Below, in pieces: positions 52,329 through 63,229 of a stretch of 64,000 bases of DNA. The stretch's first letter is position 1. Every line of letters begins with the position of its first letter. The position numbers and the translations under genes are program-made. A model generated the notes under the pieces. The model saw only the letters and a list, made by a program, of their open reading frames with translations, was not told where the DNA came from and ran no database searches. Origin of the DNA: Megaustenia siamemsis (lineage: Eukaryota > Mollusca > Gastropoda > Stylommatophora > Ariophantidae); the NCBI GenBank assembly GCA_032433765.1, contig JAVIAB010000008.1:37516991-37580990 (forward strand), written 5' to 3'.

Positions 52329-52379
52329 TTGATAACAGTCTACGCCTTCCGTGTTATAGACCGACTTCCTTGCAGAAGA

Positions 52380-52665
52380 TTAAAAATGATTAACTGAGAA
52401 AAAAGTTAGGAATAATTCCCACCATAGAATACATAAAGAAACAACAGAAAAGACAGAACTATCAAAACACAACACTATGAACTATCAATAAACATTATGA
52501 GAACACCAGACTCAGGGGGGGGGGGGGGTGACCTCGAAAAGATGAATTGATGGAATATTAGAAACACTAGGAACCATTACAACAGCAAAGGCAAAAGAAC
52601 AAAAGACTGCAAATTATATCTCCCCTCGATGATGAAAAGCTAACAAGAAAGAAAGAAGAAGAAGA
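52380..52665 (+). mobile_element. LINE C-terminal fragment
   Basis: TTAACTGAGAAAAAAGTTAG, CATAGAATACATAAAGAAAC, CTCCCCTCGATGATGAAAAG and (GAA)n tail; same subfamily as the 2746 LINE and the minus copy at 40791. Contains a G(10) run. Confidence 0.82.
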
Positions 52666-52699
52666 AAACAGAAGCAAACATTTTTTTCTCAATCATATG

Positions 52700-53140
52700 A
52701 TCTGAAGAGAATGAAAGTTCTACATCGAAGAAGCCCTAAGCTATGGAAGGAAGTGGAGTGTAGACAATAAGTGGCAATAATGGATACCACAGAGATATGG
52801 CTTTTCAGAACAGTTTTGAGAGTTTACCATGTCCAAACAAAGACAAATTTCTTAATGAGGAAAGCAACTAAAAAGGCCTACTAGTGTATAACATACACCA
52901 CAAAGAAGCAATCAACTTCTCCTTCACATATTAAAAAGAATAGAAAATTGGAACACAAAGTGATTGTAAATATTTAGAAAGAAGGACATGGACAACAGAG
53001 AGAGATATACTTGACAGCTTGACAATGTTGTAAGGCAAAATGCCACTAACAGAACTGATAAAATTGCAAATTGAAAACTGAAAACATAAATATATAAATC
53101 CCTACACAAACCAGTATGGCGCATAATAAATTAGAAGTAT
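52700..53140 (+). mobile_element. Degenerate LINE C-terminal fragment
   Basis: Text such as GGAAAGCAACTAAAAAGGCC, CACATATTAAAAAGAATAGA and ACCAGTATGGCGCATAATAA resembles the 21660-22120 family with many changes. Confidence 0.55.
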
Positions 53141-53152
53141 GTTCACAGGAAG

Positions 53153-53402
53153 GAAGCCACGATAGCTCAGTGGTTAGTGAACTGGACTACAATGGACAAG
53201 ATGGTCGGGTTCAATCCTGATCAACAGCTGCCAGGTTAACCCAGCCTTTAATGGGTACTGGATTTTTTTTTTCTGGGAAAGTAAAGTGGTACGGGCATAA
53301 GACTGACCAAATTATCCCAAAAATCATGTGCCGAAGGTTTGTAAAAATTATGGTCACTAATACCATATTCCCTATACTATAAAGGGTCCTTTACTTTCTT
53401 TA
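53153..53402 (+). mobile_element. SINE A, plus strand
   Basis: GAAGCCACGATAGCTCAGTG with box B GGTTCAATCCTG; the 3' GCCACTTGGCGTGACGG block is deleted. Confidence 0.87.
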
Positions 53403-53479
53403 CTATGTTCAGAGGAGCTTTAATATAATTACCACGACTGTGATACCATGGACCCATAAGAGAATTTGGAACAGAAAAA

Positions 53480-53965
53480 CAATGAAAAATTGGTCTAGAG
53501 GTAAGATGTCAACCTCTGGACAAGAAGGTCCCAGGTTCGATTCCAACCAGAAGTGGTGAAAATAAAAAAATATTACATAAAATCAATCAGTGGTTTTTTT
53601 TCGTGGCTTTACCCTCCTCTGATGTCTGACTAGTGAGATCCATTGTCAAGCCCTCTCAGACAATAGCAAAAGACAGAAGGTCCTATGTGCATGTTTAAGA
53701 ACCCTTGGCAGTTAGAAATTGAAAATAGTTTTTAAAAATGGCTACTGCCTTGACAAAATTAACAGAAAAAATCTATCCAAAACGTTAAAACTCTTGACGA
53801 TAAAATTACGAGAGTACTTCTGAAGTCAGAGAATATCTGCATGTATTATGGGGGACACCATGACTGCCAGTGTGAAAAATAGAAAAAATATATCCACACA
53901 AAATTCAGTCCCTCGGGACTTCGCTAAAGATATGAAGCTGGTCAAAGGAAACAAACAAACAATAA
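53480..53965 (+). mobile_element. SINE C, most complete copy
   Basis: tRNA-like head with box A TGGTCTAGAGGTAAGA and box B AGGTTCGATTCCAA, then GTGGCTTTACCCTCCTCTGA, AAGAACCCTTGGCAGTTAGA, AAAATGGCTACTGCC, TGACTGCCAGTGTGAAAAAT and ACAAAATTCAGTCCCTCGGG. About 480 bp, long for a SINE. Confidence 0.82.
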
Positions 53966-53986
53966 TCTTCATGTATAATTATTTTA

Positions 53987-54246
53987 CCTGTGTGTTACTG
54001 GGGCCTCATTATGAGGGAAGTAAAGAATAGTGACACTGTGACCTTCCAGGCATGTCGTAAGAGGCGGCTAAGGAGGTTGATCGATGGCTTGACAAGCTGT
54101 CATTGTAAAAAGTATTGTTATGGAAACAGAGCCATATATTTTAGAAGCAGTGATCTCTGCGATATGTGCCACTTTGGTACGCAAGGTTTCTGTTTTTGAG
54201 ATTGTGGTTCTGCCCTATGTGCCGTCTTCGGCTCGAAAGGACAATA
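53987..54246 (+). mobile_element. SINE B, full length, plus strand
   Basis: TSD ATAATTATTTT on both sides. Contains the conserved GTAAGAGGCGGCTAAGGAGG and ends CGGCTCGAAAGGACAATAGA. Confidence 0.9.
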
Positions 54247-54272
54247 GATAATTATTTTGCATATCAATAAAT

Positions 54273-54532
54273 TGGGAGCCGCGATAGCTCAGTGGTTAGT
54301 GAACTGGACTACCATGGACAAGGGGTAGGGTTCGATCCCAACCGACGGCTTCCGGGTTCACCCAGCCTTAAATGGGTACCGAATTTTTTTCTGGGAAAGT
54401 AAAGCAGCACGGGCGTAATACTGACCACATTACCCCAAAATCATGTGCTGAAGGTCTGTAAAATATAGGGTCACTAACACCATATTTCCCTATACGCCAC
54501 TTGCGTGACGGGGGTACTTTACTTTACTTTTT
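54273..54532 (+). mobile_element. SINE A, near consensus, plus strand
   Basis: TSD ATATCAATAAATT. Box A and box B intact; almost the same as the copy at 2442 (both have ACTACCATGGACAAG), so both may be young. Confidence 0.92.
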
Positions 54533-54779
54533 ATATCAATAAATTAATACATATGATTAATTCACATCAGATGTAGAAAGTAGAAGAAAGTACTTTTGAC
54601 CGAAAGCCATGGACATGAGTTACTGGGCCATGATTATATGGAATGATATGTTGGTTTTCAGTTCCACAAATAATTGTATATATAACCAAGCTTACCATAG
54701 GTCCTGGTCTGACTAGGATTTTCCCAGCATCCCAGCCAGTTTGAATTCTGTTCTAGTTTTAAAAAAAAAAATAATAATT

Positions 54780-55560
54780 TGTCCTGTCTGAAAATGTAAG
54801 ATGGATGAGGATTTGTACTCATGCAGTCGGCCAATACTGGCCAATAGTGACTGTCAGTATTAAAGGAGTTCTTTGAAAAAGATTGTGAAGAAATGTCTTT
54901 ATGGATGGCTCAGCTTTTTCAACAAATGGTCATGAAGAAGAACAATGCCAGTGCAGCAGGTATCAAACTAAAAATGCAGACCCTGATTACAAATATTGAA
55001 GAACGAAAAATCTGTAAATCTGTACTTCTAGGAGCAAAAGATTTGATGAGAAAACTTGAAGATCATGCAAAAGATTTGTTGAGAAAACTTGAAGATCATG
55101 CAAAAGGTTTGTTGAGAAAACTTGAAGAATATGGTGAAATAGGTACAAAAAGAAGAGAGTTGTTAGGAAAGATGTATCTCTCATAGCTTAACTTATGGGA
55201 TGAGAGTTTTAGACAGGCAGTAGATTTTCCGTGGTTAAATCCTGGAGACATAACTACTTGGTCTAGTATTGAGCGGTCTGCTGTTATGGTCAACCAAAAG
55301 TTTAGGAAAGCAAGTAGAAAACGATAAAATATTTGATGAGGTTGTTATTGTAATGAGCTTTTAGCAAGGTAAAACTTAAAGTATGAAGAAAAGTTGCATT
55401 GCTTTTTAGATCATTGCAAAGAGAGACTCATATAAGTAAAAGAATTAATCTTAGCACTGTATTAGAATATGTTCTTTATTTACCAGGTACTTCTGCACCT
55501 GTTGAATTAGTGTTTTCTGTAACTAATAAGTGAAGTAAACAAAAAAGGTATCAAGCAGCT
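54780..55560 (+). pseudogene. hAT-superfamily transposase-like relic
   Basis: The strongest part is near 55440-55540: LQRETHISKRINLSTVLEYV then LYLPGTSAPVELVFSVTNK, a stop, SKQKRYQ. LPG(T/S)SAP(V/I)ERVFS is the C-terminal dimerisation motif of hAT/ZBED-like proteins. Upstream, a 98-codon frame (54893-55186) carries an 11-residue tandem (AKDLLRKLEDH, three copies). Another frame at 55195-55310 reads LWDESFRQAVDFPWLNPGD. The split over frames shows decay. No terminal inverted repeats found. Confidence 0.68.
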
Positions 55561-56160
55561 AAACTTCTAGAGAAACAAGACAAACTACAACATTTCAGCA
55601 AAAGCCATCATCAGGTACAAACTAACAGATAAAACAAATCACCAAATTAACAGATAATACAAAAAAACAATTTTAGAGGCATGCAAAATCATGTAATTCA
55701 ATATATTACGTATTTTATATTTGAGTCTATCTCAAATAAATAAGTGAACATCAGAGAGAACCTTTGATGCTACAGTGAGAGGCCTTCTGATGGCTAAAAT
55801 AAATTTCCCACTTTGATGCTCAGAGTTTTTTGACAACGATTAAAAAAATAAGGGATTTCTGTGAAAGGTAGTTTCAGATGAAAAATATGAAAGCAAAATC
55901 AAAGTCAATAAAACAAATCATAGCTTCCACACTTCATTCACTGAAGTGATACATACTCCATTGGTCCCAATTTCTACTCGGAAAATTATGGTAAGCCAAT
56001 AATCATAAATAAATTGGAATAAATAACAATACAGTTACAATTAGTTGATTTTGTGAGTTACTTCAGTTATAGTGTCAGTTACACTATAACACTTTCTTTA
56101 ACTTTATTTATTTACAACACAAATAATTAAACGTGATTGCACTCAAGCTTTACTAGTTTC
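55561..56160. other. Upstream flank, nothing recognised
   Basis: AT-rich. At 55580-55615 GACAAACTACAACATTTCAG then CAAAAGCCATCATCAG is similar in style to the 7460 block (possible Penelope-like end), unproven. Confidence 0.3.
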
Positions 56161-56167
56161 ATATCAT

Positions 56168-56441
56168 CTATCTATCTATAGTCCTTTCGAGCCGAAGATG
56201 GCACATAGGGCAGAACCACAATGTCAAAAACAGAAACCTTGCATGCTAAAATGGCACATATTGCAGAGATCACTGCTCTAAAATCTATGGCGCTGTTTCC
56301 ATAACAATACTTTTTACAATGACAGCTAGTCAAGCCATTGATCAACCTCCTTAGTCGCCTCTTACGACATGCCTGGAAGGTCACAGTGTCACTATTCTTT
56401 ACCTCCCTCATAATGAGGCCCCGGTAACACACGGGATGTTT
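56168..56441 (-). mobile_element. SINE B, full length, minus strand
   Basis: TSD GTTTCATATCA before and after. The complement begins CCCGTGTGTTACCGGGGCCT and ends GGACTATAGATAGATAG. Confidence 0.9.
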
Positions 56442-57435
56442 CATATCAAACTTCATCAAACAATAAATGCTAGTAAGAACATGGGCTTGCTGAATAGTTG
56501 ATTTTCAAGCTGATTATATGATGATCGGCATCATGCAAACAGCAAAACAATTGTGCACATGAATTTAATATGATGCAGATTAAGTGGTTTGTGCTCACCT
56601 TGTCTTTTACTTTTACTAACTACCTTAACTTGACTTTTTAACTAGAGATTAGTTTACCTACAAAAAAGTAAAGGTTGAGTGAGTCCACTACAATCTACTG
56701 ACTCACCACTAGGATTACAGTAACTACACAATGAGTAACTAACTAACAGTACTAAGCCTAACAGATGAGTGACTAACTTTGACTAAGTGAATAACAGTAA
56801 TAACTACAAACTCTGCTGACTGAGACTGATGAATTGAGTCTGAGGCTCTGCTGAGCCCGCATGCAAATGAACTCAGTAGTTCGTTAGTAAATTATTTTTA
56901 TTTACAAATAACTTAAGAATAGTTTTTAGTATCTCTAACTCTAAATTATTATAATATTAAATTATGCACAAATTATTATTATATAATGTCACACTTATAG
57001 TATAATTTATAATTATACTAAATATTTAATCTGGACTCACTCAGTCGGCAGTCGCGTCACACTCAAAATCAACTCACTGATGCCGGAGAATAGAATTCAA
57101 AGCTTTTTTGTTGCGCGTTCGAGTATTGTTCGTTAAATTCACCACCCTACTCCCCTCTCTGTTTGTATGAGCGACCTGATTAGATAAAGCAAGCAATATA
57201 TCATGGATATCAAATCACCTGGTGTGCGCCGACCAGCTTTATCGTAGGCAGGTTAGACTTGACTAAAATAATATGATTCCTACCTTTCTTCGTTTTTCGC
57301 CATGCCAACTCAAACCAGGAAACACTTTTTAAATAACCCTGCCAACAACAAACATTACAGTCTAGCATCCAGACCATGTTTCCAATAATTGTAGCAAAGA
57401 TTCTAAACCAACTTTCTTCTAACTGTTGACTGTTG
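56442..57435. other. Upstream flank, nothing recognised
   Basis: Contains many short ACTAAC/TGACTAAC motifs (56600-56850) without fixed period, and AT-rich sequence. No exon or promoter element could be supported. Confidence 0.3.
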
Positions 57436-57437
57436 AG

Positions 57438-57850
57438 TTATTGAGTTATTTGCGGGTCATCATCATTGCACTCCGACACATGTCCGTAGGTGCTCAGATC
57501 CCCTCCTCAGCAAGTCCCGCAGTGTCCAGCGACTGATGACTCCCAGTTCTGTGTTGGTTGATAAGTCTTTTTATACGCCCACTAAGTTTCTCGTTTCTGG
57601 CTATGCCCATCTTAACTCTTTCATCCGAAGGAGTGACATGGACTCATGGTTGTCAAAGTCCTGTGCCCTTCCCACATCTCGGAGGGCATTGATGATATTC
57701 GCCGGATCCATTGGTTGACCATCCTCAACGATAGCGCATCTAGCCAACCTGTCCACTCTTTTATTTTCCCGTACTCCCACATGTACTGGGACGTATACAA
57801 ATGTGACTTTACTTATTTTTGACTTCTGAGGAGAGAAAAGTGACGTCAAA
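57438..57850 (-). mobile_element. LINE C RNase H/C-terminal fragment, minus strand
   Basis: A minus frame with ISKVTFVYVPVHVGVRENKR, VDRLARCAIVEDGQPMDPAN and RAQDFDNHESMSLLRMKEL. It is homologous to 48835-49195, including the TCCGGAGTGCAATGATGATG-type end on the complement. Confidence 0.85.
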
Positions 57851-58124
57851 TATGATGACGTATATCCTTAGACATGCCGTACGCTAATCTTACGGTCTGT
57901 TGTTTGATATGCGACGGGGATAATCTGACGCCTAACTGTATGTCTATATGTTCGGAATTGGTGTCAACAACGATGGCCTAACATCATCAAGCGCTATACA
58001 TTTATTTTTTTTTTAAATACGACGATCATCATTTTCAAGAGGACGTGAACTTCCGGTATATTGTGGATAGGCGGCGGGAACAACTGAAGGCTATGCATGA
58101 AAAGTGTTCCTTGTTGAAGTTTCC

Positions 58125-58290
58125 TCATATTCCAAGTCCGGCTTGTTGCAGGAGCTACTGAGTTAAGTGCTCTGTGCACACCGTGAGCTGTGTGTCTCAT
58201 CCGTTTTGATCATGTTTCGATATTCCAATTGTTTACGATGAATACAGGGAACAGTTGGCTGTGTTCACTTTCTGCGCGGTTTCGCCTAGC
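58125..58290 (-). repeat. Interspersed repeat, inverted partner of 46485-46645
   Basis: The complement carries ATTCATCGTAAACAATTGGA + ATATCGAAACA and CAGCTCACGGTGTGCACAGA + GCACTTAACTCAGTAG. Similarity fades on both sides. Confidence 0.7.
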
Positions 58291-60005
58291 TGATAGTAAT
58301 AATGACAATTTTAAAAAAGGAAAATGTGGTAACAGCCTACGTTGGTGAGAAACAAAACAAAAGTAGAACGACGTTTCAGACGAGAAAGCCTTCAATTGGA
58401 ACAACAAACAACATCATAAAAATATATAAGGATATACACAGAAATCTAACTACATGGCGATAATATGCTACACTCTCAAAAAAGGAAAATAAGTCACCTT
58501 CCTGATGTTCAGAGCTCGGTCAGACACAGACTGGGCTGTAATTGATATGGTGGGCTGACAGGCGGACACAGGTGTGAAATACAGTAAAAGTGAAGGGTTC
58601 TAAAGAAATGTGGAGGTGGGTACAAGATCACAAAACTCTACTATTCCTGGAAACGTTTATATGAGTTGATTCCCAATAAGTTAATCCACATGGAACATTT
58701 TTTTTTTACGTACCTAAGCGAACACATAAATCTGTGTATATCTGCTACTATGGGTGTGTACACTAAATAGATGTGTACAAACACATGCATACGCAACCAT
58801 ACATTCATAAACCCATACGTCTGTATATATTACCACAAAGAACATAAAAAAACACCCAGAGGTGTCCAAACATGTTTCCTTCCCTTTTTACTTCCCCATA
58901 TCTCTTTCAATCTCTTTCTCTCTCTATCTCTTTCTCTCTCTTTCGTTATATTTTTTTCTCTCTCCCTCTCTATCTCTCTACCGCCAATAACCTGGACATA
59001 TTAACGAAGTACAAATGCTTTAATTTGCATTTATTAAAGCAAGGTTTTCCTATGGCCACTATAACGATTGTGAATGAAACCGAAACTACTCTAAGATAGT
59101 ACATGAAATCGCTAATAAGCAGCGGTACAGTTCTCTTCTCTCCGACTTAGAATTAATGACCTTGACATTCAAAAATTCCCGTCAAAATAATACGGCGAGG
59201 GCTGCCGCTAAAGGAACGTTTCATGAGTTATTTTTAGCTTTAGCCAATTAGAAGCGTCACAATGTGAAAGTGAAACTATGTCTGATTACCGAAACTTCCT
59301 AACCTATCAGCACATTCCACAGATGCGCATCAGCATATGTAGAAATAACTTTTTCTGCTCTCGAGAGAATCAAATCTTATTGTCGCTCAACTCAGACACA
59401 AGAGCGCTTATCTGGTTTGGCAATAATGTCCATTGAGAAATCATTCCTTCAGAAACGTAGAAACCAACCCAACAGTACTTTCAATGACAAAGTCATCGAG
59501 ACATTTTCGTCCCAAACAAGACGGATATAATTAATATATAAATAAGTAAGTAATTTAAAATGTAGTGATGTCATTAGCAAATATTACTTCATGCTAGCCT
59601 ACTGAATATAATGTATGTGTTTATTTATTATGTCAGCGGTAGCCCAGACCCCAAAACCAGTATACGCCACTGGTCTACTGTCCATGATTTGCTTCCATAT
59701 GTCAGAATTGGCTTTATATTGAACTAGTGAAATCTTTTTTCTAGCTGATGTTCACACGCACACACACACACAAACACACACTCACAAACACACACACACA
59801 CACGTATTTATGCTAATTACGCATCGTTAAAAGAACAAAAAATGTTTTGACAGAAATAACAAATTGGGCACTATATTGAAAATAAAAGAACTGTTTTCAG
59901 AGACTAATGATAGTTTTGACTGAGAAGTCACACAGGGAATGGAAAGCTTGATAAATCGTTGATATGGAAGATTCGCTAGACCAGTATACTGGACAAAAAT
60001 CGCCT
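58291..60005. other. Flank with low-complexity patches
   Basis: A CT-rich patch at 58900-58985 and (CA)n at 59755-59812. No gene supported. 59640-59760 has a weak LINE-like segment (TCCATGATTTGCTTCCATAT). Confidence 0.4.
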
Positions 60006-60009
60006 ATAT

Positions 60010-60275
60010 CTCAATATAGGTAGCAATGACCGGCCTGTACTGTCAACTCAAACACTAAGCAAGCGATTCTAAACAAATGAGTGTTGTAGATCAGTGTACC
60101 AGGTTGTATGGTCAGCACAAAGGCAAAGAAAGTAGTTCTGAACAAATGAGTGTTGTAGATCAATGTACCGGACTGTACGATCAGTATAAAGACAAAGAAA
60201 GTAGTTCTCAACAAATGAGTGTTGTAGATCAATGTACCGGACTGTACGGTCAGCTCAAAGCAACTCACTGGCAAA
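60010..60275. repeat. Minisatellite, 69-bp unit, nearly 4 copies
   Basis: GTGTTGTAGATCAATGTACC recurs at 60081, 60150 and 60219, spacing exactly 69 bp. A partial first unit lies at ~60030. Open frames on both strands follow from 69 = 3 x 23. Confidence 0.88.
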
Positions 60276-60279
60276 GGCA

Positions 60280-61690
60280 AGAAGAAAAGATCTTCTTCTT
60301 CTTTTTGTCTTCTTTTCTTTCTTGCCGTCCTTATCTTCTTCTTTTCTTTCTTTTCCTTTTTCATCTTCCCCTATTTTACTCTCATTCTTCTGCGAACCCA
60401 TTCCATCTCTTTCTTTTTATTCTCTCCCTCTTTGCCACCTTCTTCCTACCTTCATCTTTTTATTCTTTCTCTCTTTTCTCTCTTCCTTCTTGTTCTCTTT
60501 TTTTATTTTTGTTCTCATTCTTCTCTTCTTTTCCCTTATCCTTCTTTTTCTTCTTCTCCTCTTCACCTTCTTATTTATTTCCTCCTCCTTCTTGTCTTCC
60601 ATCTTCTCTCTCGTTTACTTCTTCCTTCGTTCTCTTCATCATCATTTTCTTCCTCCTCTTCTTTCTCCCTTCCTCTTTTTGCTTATAACCCTCCTCTTCC
60701 TCTTTCTCCTCCTCTTCCTGTTTCTTCTCATCATTCCCATTCTCCTTCATTTTCTTCATCATCATTATCTGCCTCCTCTACCTCTTTCTCCTCCTCAACC
60801 TCTTTCTCCTCCTCTACCTCTTTCTCCTCCTCAACCTCTTTCTCCTCCTCAACCTTTTTCTCTTCCTCTACCTCTTTCTCCTCCTCTACCTCTTTCTCCC
60901 CTCTACCTCCTTCTCCTCCCCAACCTCTTTCTCTTCCTCAACCTCTTTCTCTTCCTCAACCTCTTTCTCCTCCTCTACCTCTTTTTCCCCTCTACCTCTT
61001 TCTCCTCCCCAACCTCTTTCTCCTCCCCAACCTCTTTCTCTTCCTCAACCTCTTTCTCTTCCTCAACCTCTTTCTCCTCGTCAACCTCTTTCTCTTCCTC
61101 AACCTCTTTCTCCTCCTCAACCTCTTTCTCCTCCTCAACCTCTTTCTCTTCCTCAACCTCTTTCTCCTCCTCAACCTCTTTCTCCTCCTCAACCTCTTTC
61201 TCTTCCTCAACCTCTTTCTCCTCCTCAACCTCTTTCTCCTCCTCAACCTCTTTCTCTTCCTCAACCTCTTTCTCCTCCTCAACCTCTTTCTCCTCCTCAA
61301 CCTCTTTCTCTTCCTCAACCTCTTTTTCTTCCTCAACCTCTTTCTCTTCCTCAACCTCTTTCTCCTCCTCTACCTCTTTCTTCTCCTCTACCTCTTTCTC
61401 CTCCTCTTTCTCCTCCTAAACCTCTTTCTCCTCCTCTACCTCTTTCTCCTCCTCTTTCTCCCTCTCAACCTCTTTCTCCTCCTCTACCTCTTTCCCCTCC
61501 TCTTTCTCCTCCTCAACCTCTTTCTCCTCCTCTACCTCTTTCTCATCCTCTTTCTCCTCCTCTACCTCTTTCTCTTCCTCTACCTCTTTCTCTTCCTCTA
61601 CCTCTTTCTCCTCCTCTTCCACTTTCTTCTCATCATTGCCCTTCTCCTTCATCCTCCTTCATCCTCCTTCATCCTCCCTCCTCCTTCCTC
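60280..61690. repeat. 1.4-kb polypyrimidine tract with 18-bp and 54-bp order
   Basis: The plus strand is almost pure C/T with sparse A. From ~60780 a regular unit CTCTTTCTCCTCCTCAAC (18 bp) appears. Between 61060 and 61345 every third unit has TTCC for CTCC, giving a 54-bp higher-order repeat. Five or more long frames over it, on both strands, are low-complexity translations and not genes. Confidence 0.95.
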
Positions 61691-62110
61691 TTGTCTGCCC
61701 CGCCAAAGGTCGCAGACATCTTTCTTCCTCAGCGATCCACTTTAACTGTATCAGACACATCCAGACCAGCAAAGGTCACGAGAAGAGGGCAGTGCGTTTG
61801 ATATCGGTCCTAGATCGATAAATCTCTTAGTTGACGTCACGGCTAGTGGGGTCTAGTACAACTACACAATTTCTGGGTGGTTCTCCCCCCCCCCAACCCA
61901 CATTCCCTGGTGGAAACTGACACAAAGGAGTCATCACGAGTCACGTGACTACAAACTCCCTGTAGGGCAACAGCAAAATCATCAATTTTGTATGATCTGT
62001 GAACACTCCTTACAGAGTACCATTGTCTGGTCCAAACTATGCAAAACTGTCTCTAAAATTATCCACAAAATTCTGCTTGGTGTAATCTTGTCTCTCGCGA
62101 TTTCGTCATA
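61691..62110. other. Intergenic sequence, nothing recognised
   Basis: Ordinary composition between two pyrimidine tracts; a C-run at 61888-61896. Confidence 0.3.
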
Positions 62111-62632
62111 GTGTACACCACAAAGTTACAAGGCTTCTCCCTTCTGATCTTCCCCTTTTACTTCTTCGTCCTGCTCTTCATCTTTACAATTTGTCCTTTC
62201 TTTTTTTTTTCATTTTCCCTGTCTCCCTTTTCACCTTCCTTCTTCCAATTCTTCCTCCTCTTTTCCTTACAATTTTACCTCCTTTTGTTCTTCCTCTTGC
62301 TTATATTTTCCTCGTTTTATATCATTTCTTATCTTTATAGTTATTCCTCTTTTTTCATTCTTCATTTTCTTTCTCTTCCTCTCTTTTCACTCATTCCTCT
62401 TCTTTTTCTTCATGTTGTTGTTTTCTTCGTCTTTTTCTTCCTCTTGTTCTCGTTCTGTCTTTTTTTCGTTACGGTTTCCTTTTTCTTTCCTTTCTGTTCG
62501 TTTTCTTCTATTTTTTCCTCTTCTTCCTATTCTCCTTTTTTCGTATTTTTTCGTCTTTCCTTTCACTTTCTTCAGTTTCCTTTTCATCCTTTTCATCATC
62601 TTCTTCATATTTCCTATTTCTTCCTTTTAAAT
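62111..62632. repeat. Second pyrimidine-rich tract
   Basis: T/C-rich (CTTCCTCTT, TTTTCTTC) without a stable unit; weaker strand bias than the first tract. Confidence 0.8.
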
Positions 62633-62658
62633 ATATATAGATATATGGGAGTATATAT

Positions 62659-62910
62659 GGGAGCCGCGATAGCCCAGTGGTTAGTGAACTGGACTACAAT
62701 GGACAAGGGGTAAGGTTCAATCCCAACCGACGGCTTCCGGGTTCACCCAGCCTTAAATTGGTACCGGATTTTTTCTGGGAAAGTAAAGCGGCACTGGCGT
62801 AATACCGACCACATTACTCCGAAAATCATGTGCTGAAGGTCTGTAAAATTTATGGTCACTAACACCATATTCCCTATACGCTACTTGGCGTGACGGGGCT
62901 CTTTACTTTT
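62659..62910 (+). mobile_element. SINE A, plus strand
   Basis: GGGAGCCGCGATAGCCCAGT with box B GGTTCAATCCC. Flanked by TATATAT-type repeats; ends CTCTTTACTTTTTA. Confidence 0.9.
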
Positions 62911-62914
62911 TACG

Positions 62915-63229
62915 TTATATATATAATGATGTACAACATCCACTGCACAATGAGATTGGCTGGAGAAAAGACATCCGGCGTAAGGGAGGAAGATCATGGA
63001 TGGCGCGGGCTGTGGAGAGGTTGTTAACAGATTTTTCCACTTGGGCACATTGAACCCGGTGATGAGTGTATACGGGTACCAGCAGCGGGGTTTTACGTCC
63101 TCGAGGGTCTCATCACTTTGAACAGAGAATGCAGATAACAAAACCCTATAGTTATTGAGGCAGAGGTTCAGGCCTTGAGGATGAAAATTCACCTGAAGAT
63201 GCGGCCGTCATTTGCACTGCTGAATATGT
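62915..63229 (-). other. Unidentified open segment
   Basis: A 103-codon minus frame (63192-62881) reads ETLEDVKPRCWYPYTLITGF and NVPKWKNLLTTSPQPAPSMI. Amino-acid composition is ordinary rather than low-complexity, but I recognise no domain and the 3' end runs into SINE sequence. Could belong to the adjacent LINE or be chance. Confidence 0.3.

Noticed and set aside
60232..61745. Long open frames of 395 and 437 codons
   Set aside because: They translate a polypyrimidine repeat into Ser/Phe/Leu/Pro cycles in several frames at once, with no domain or splice context.
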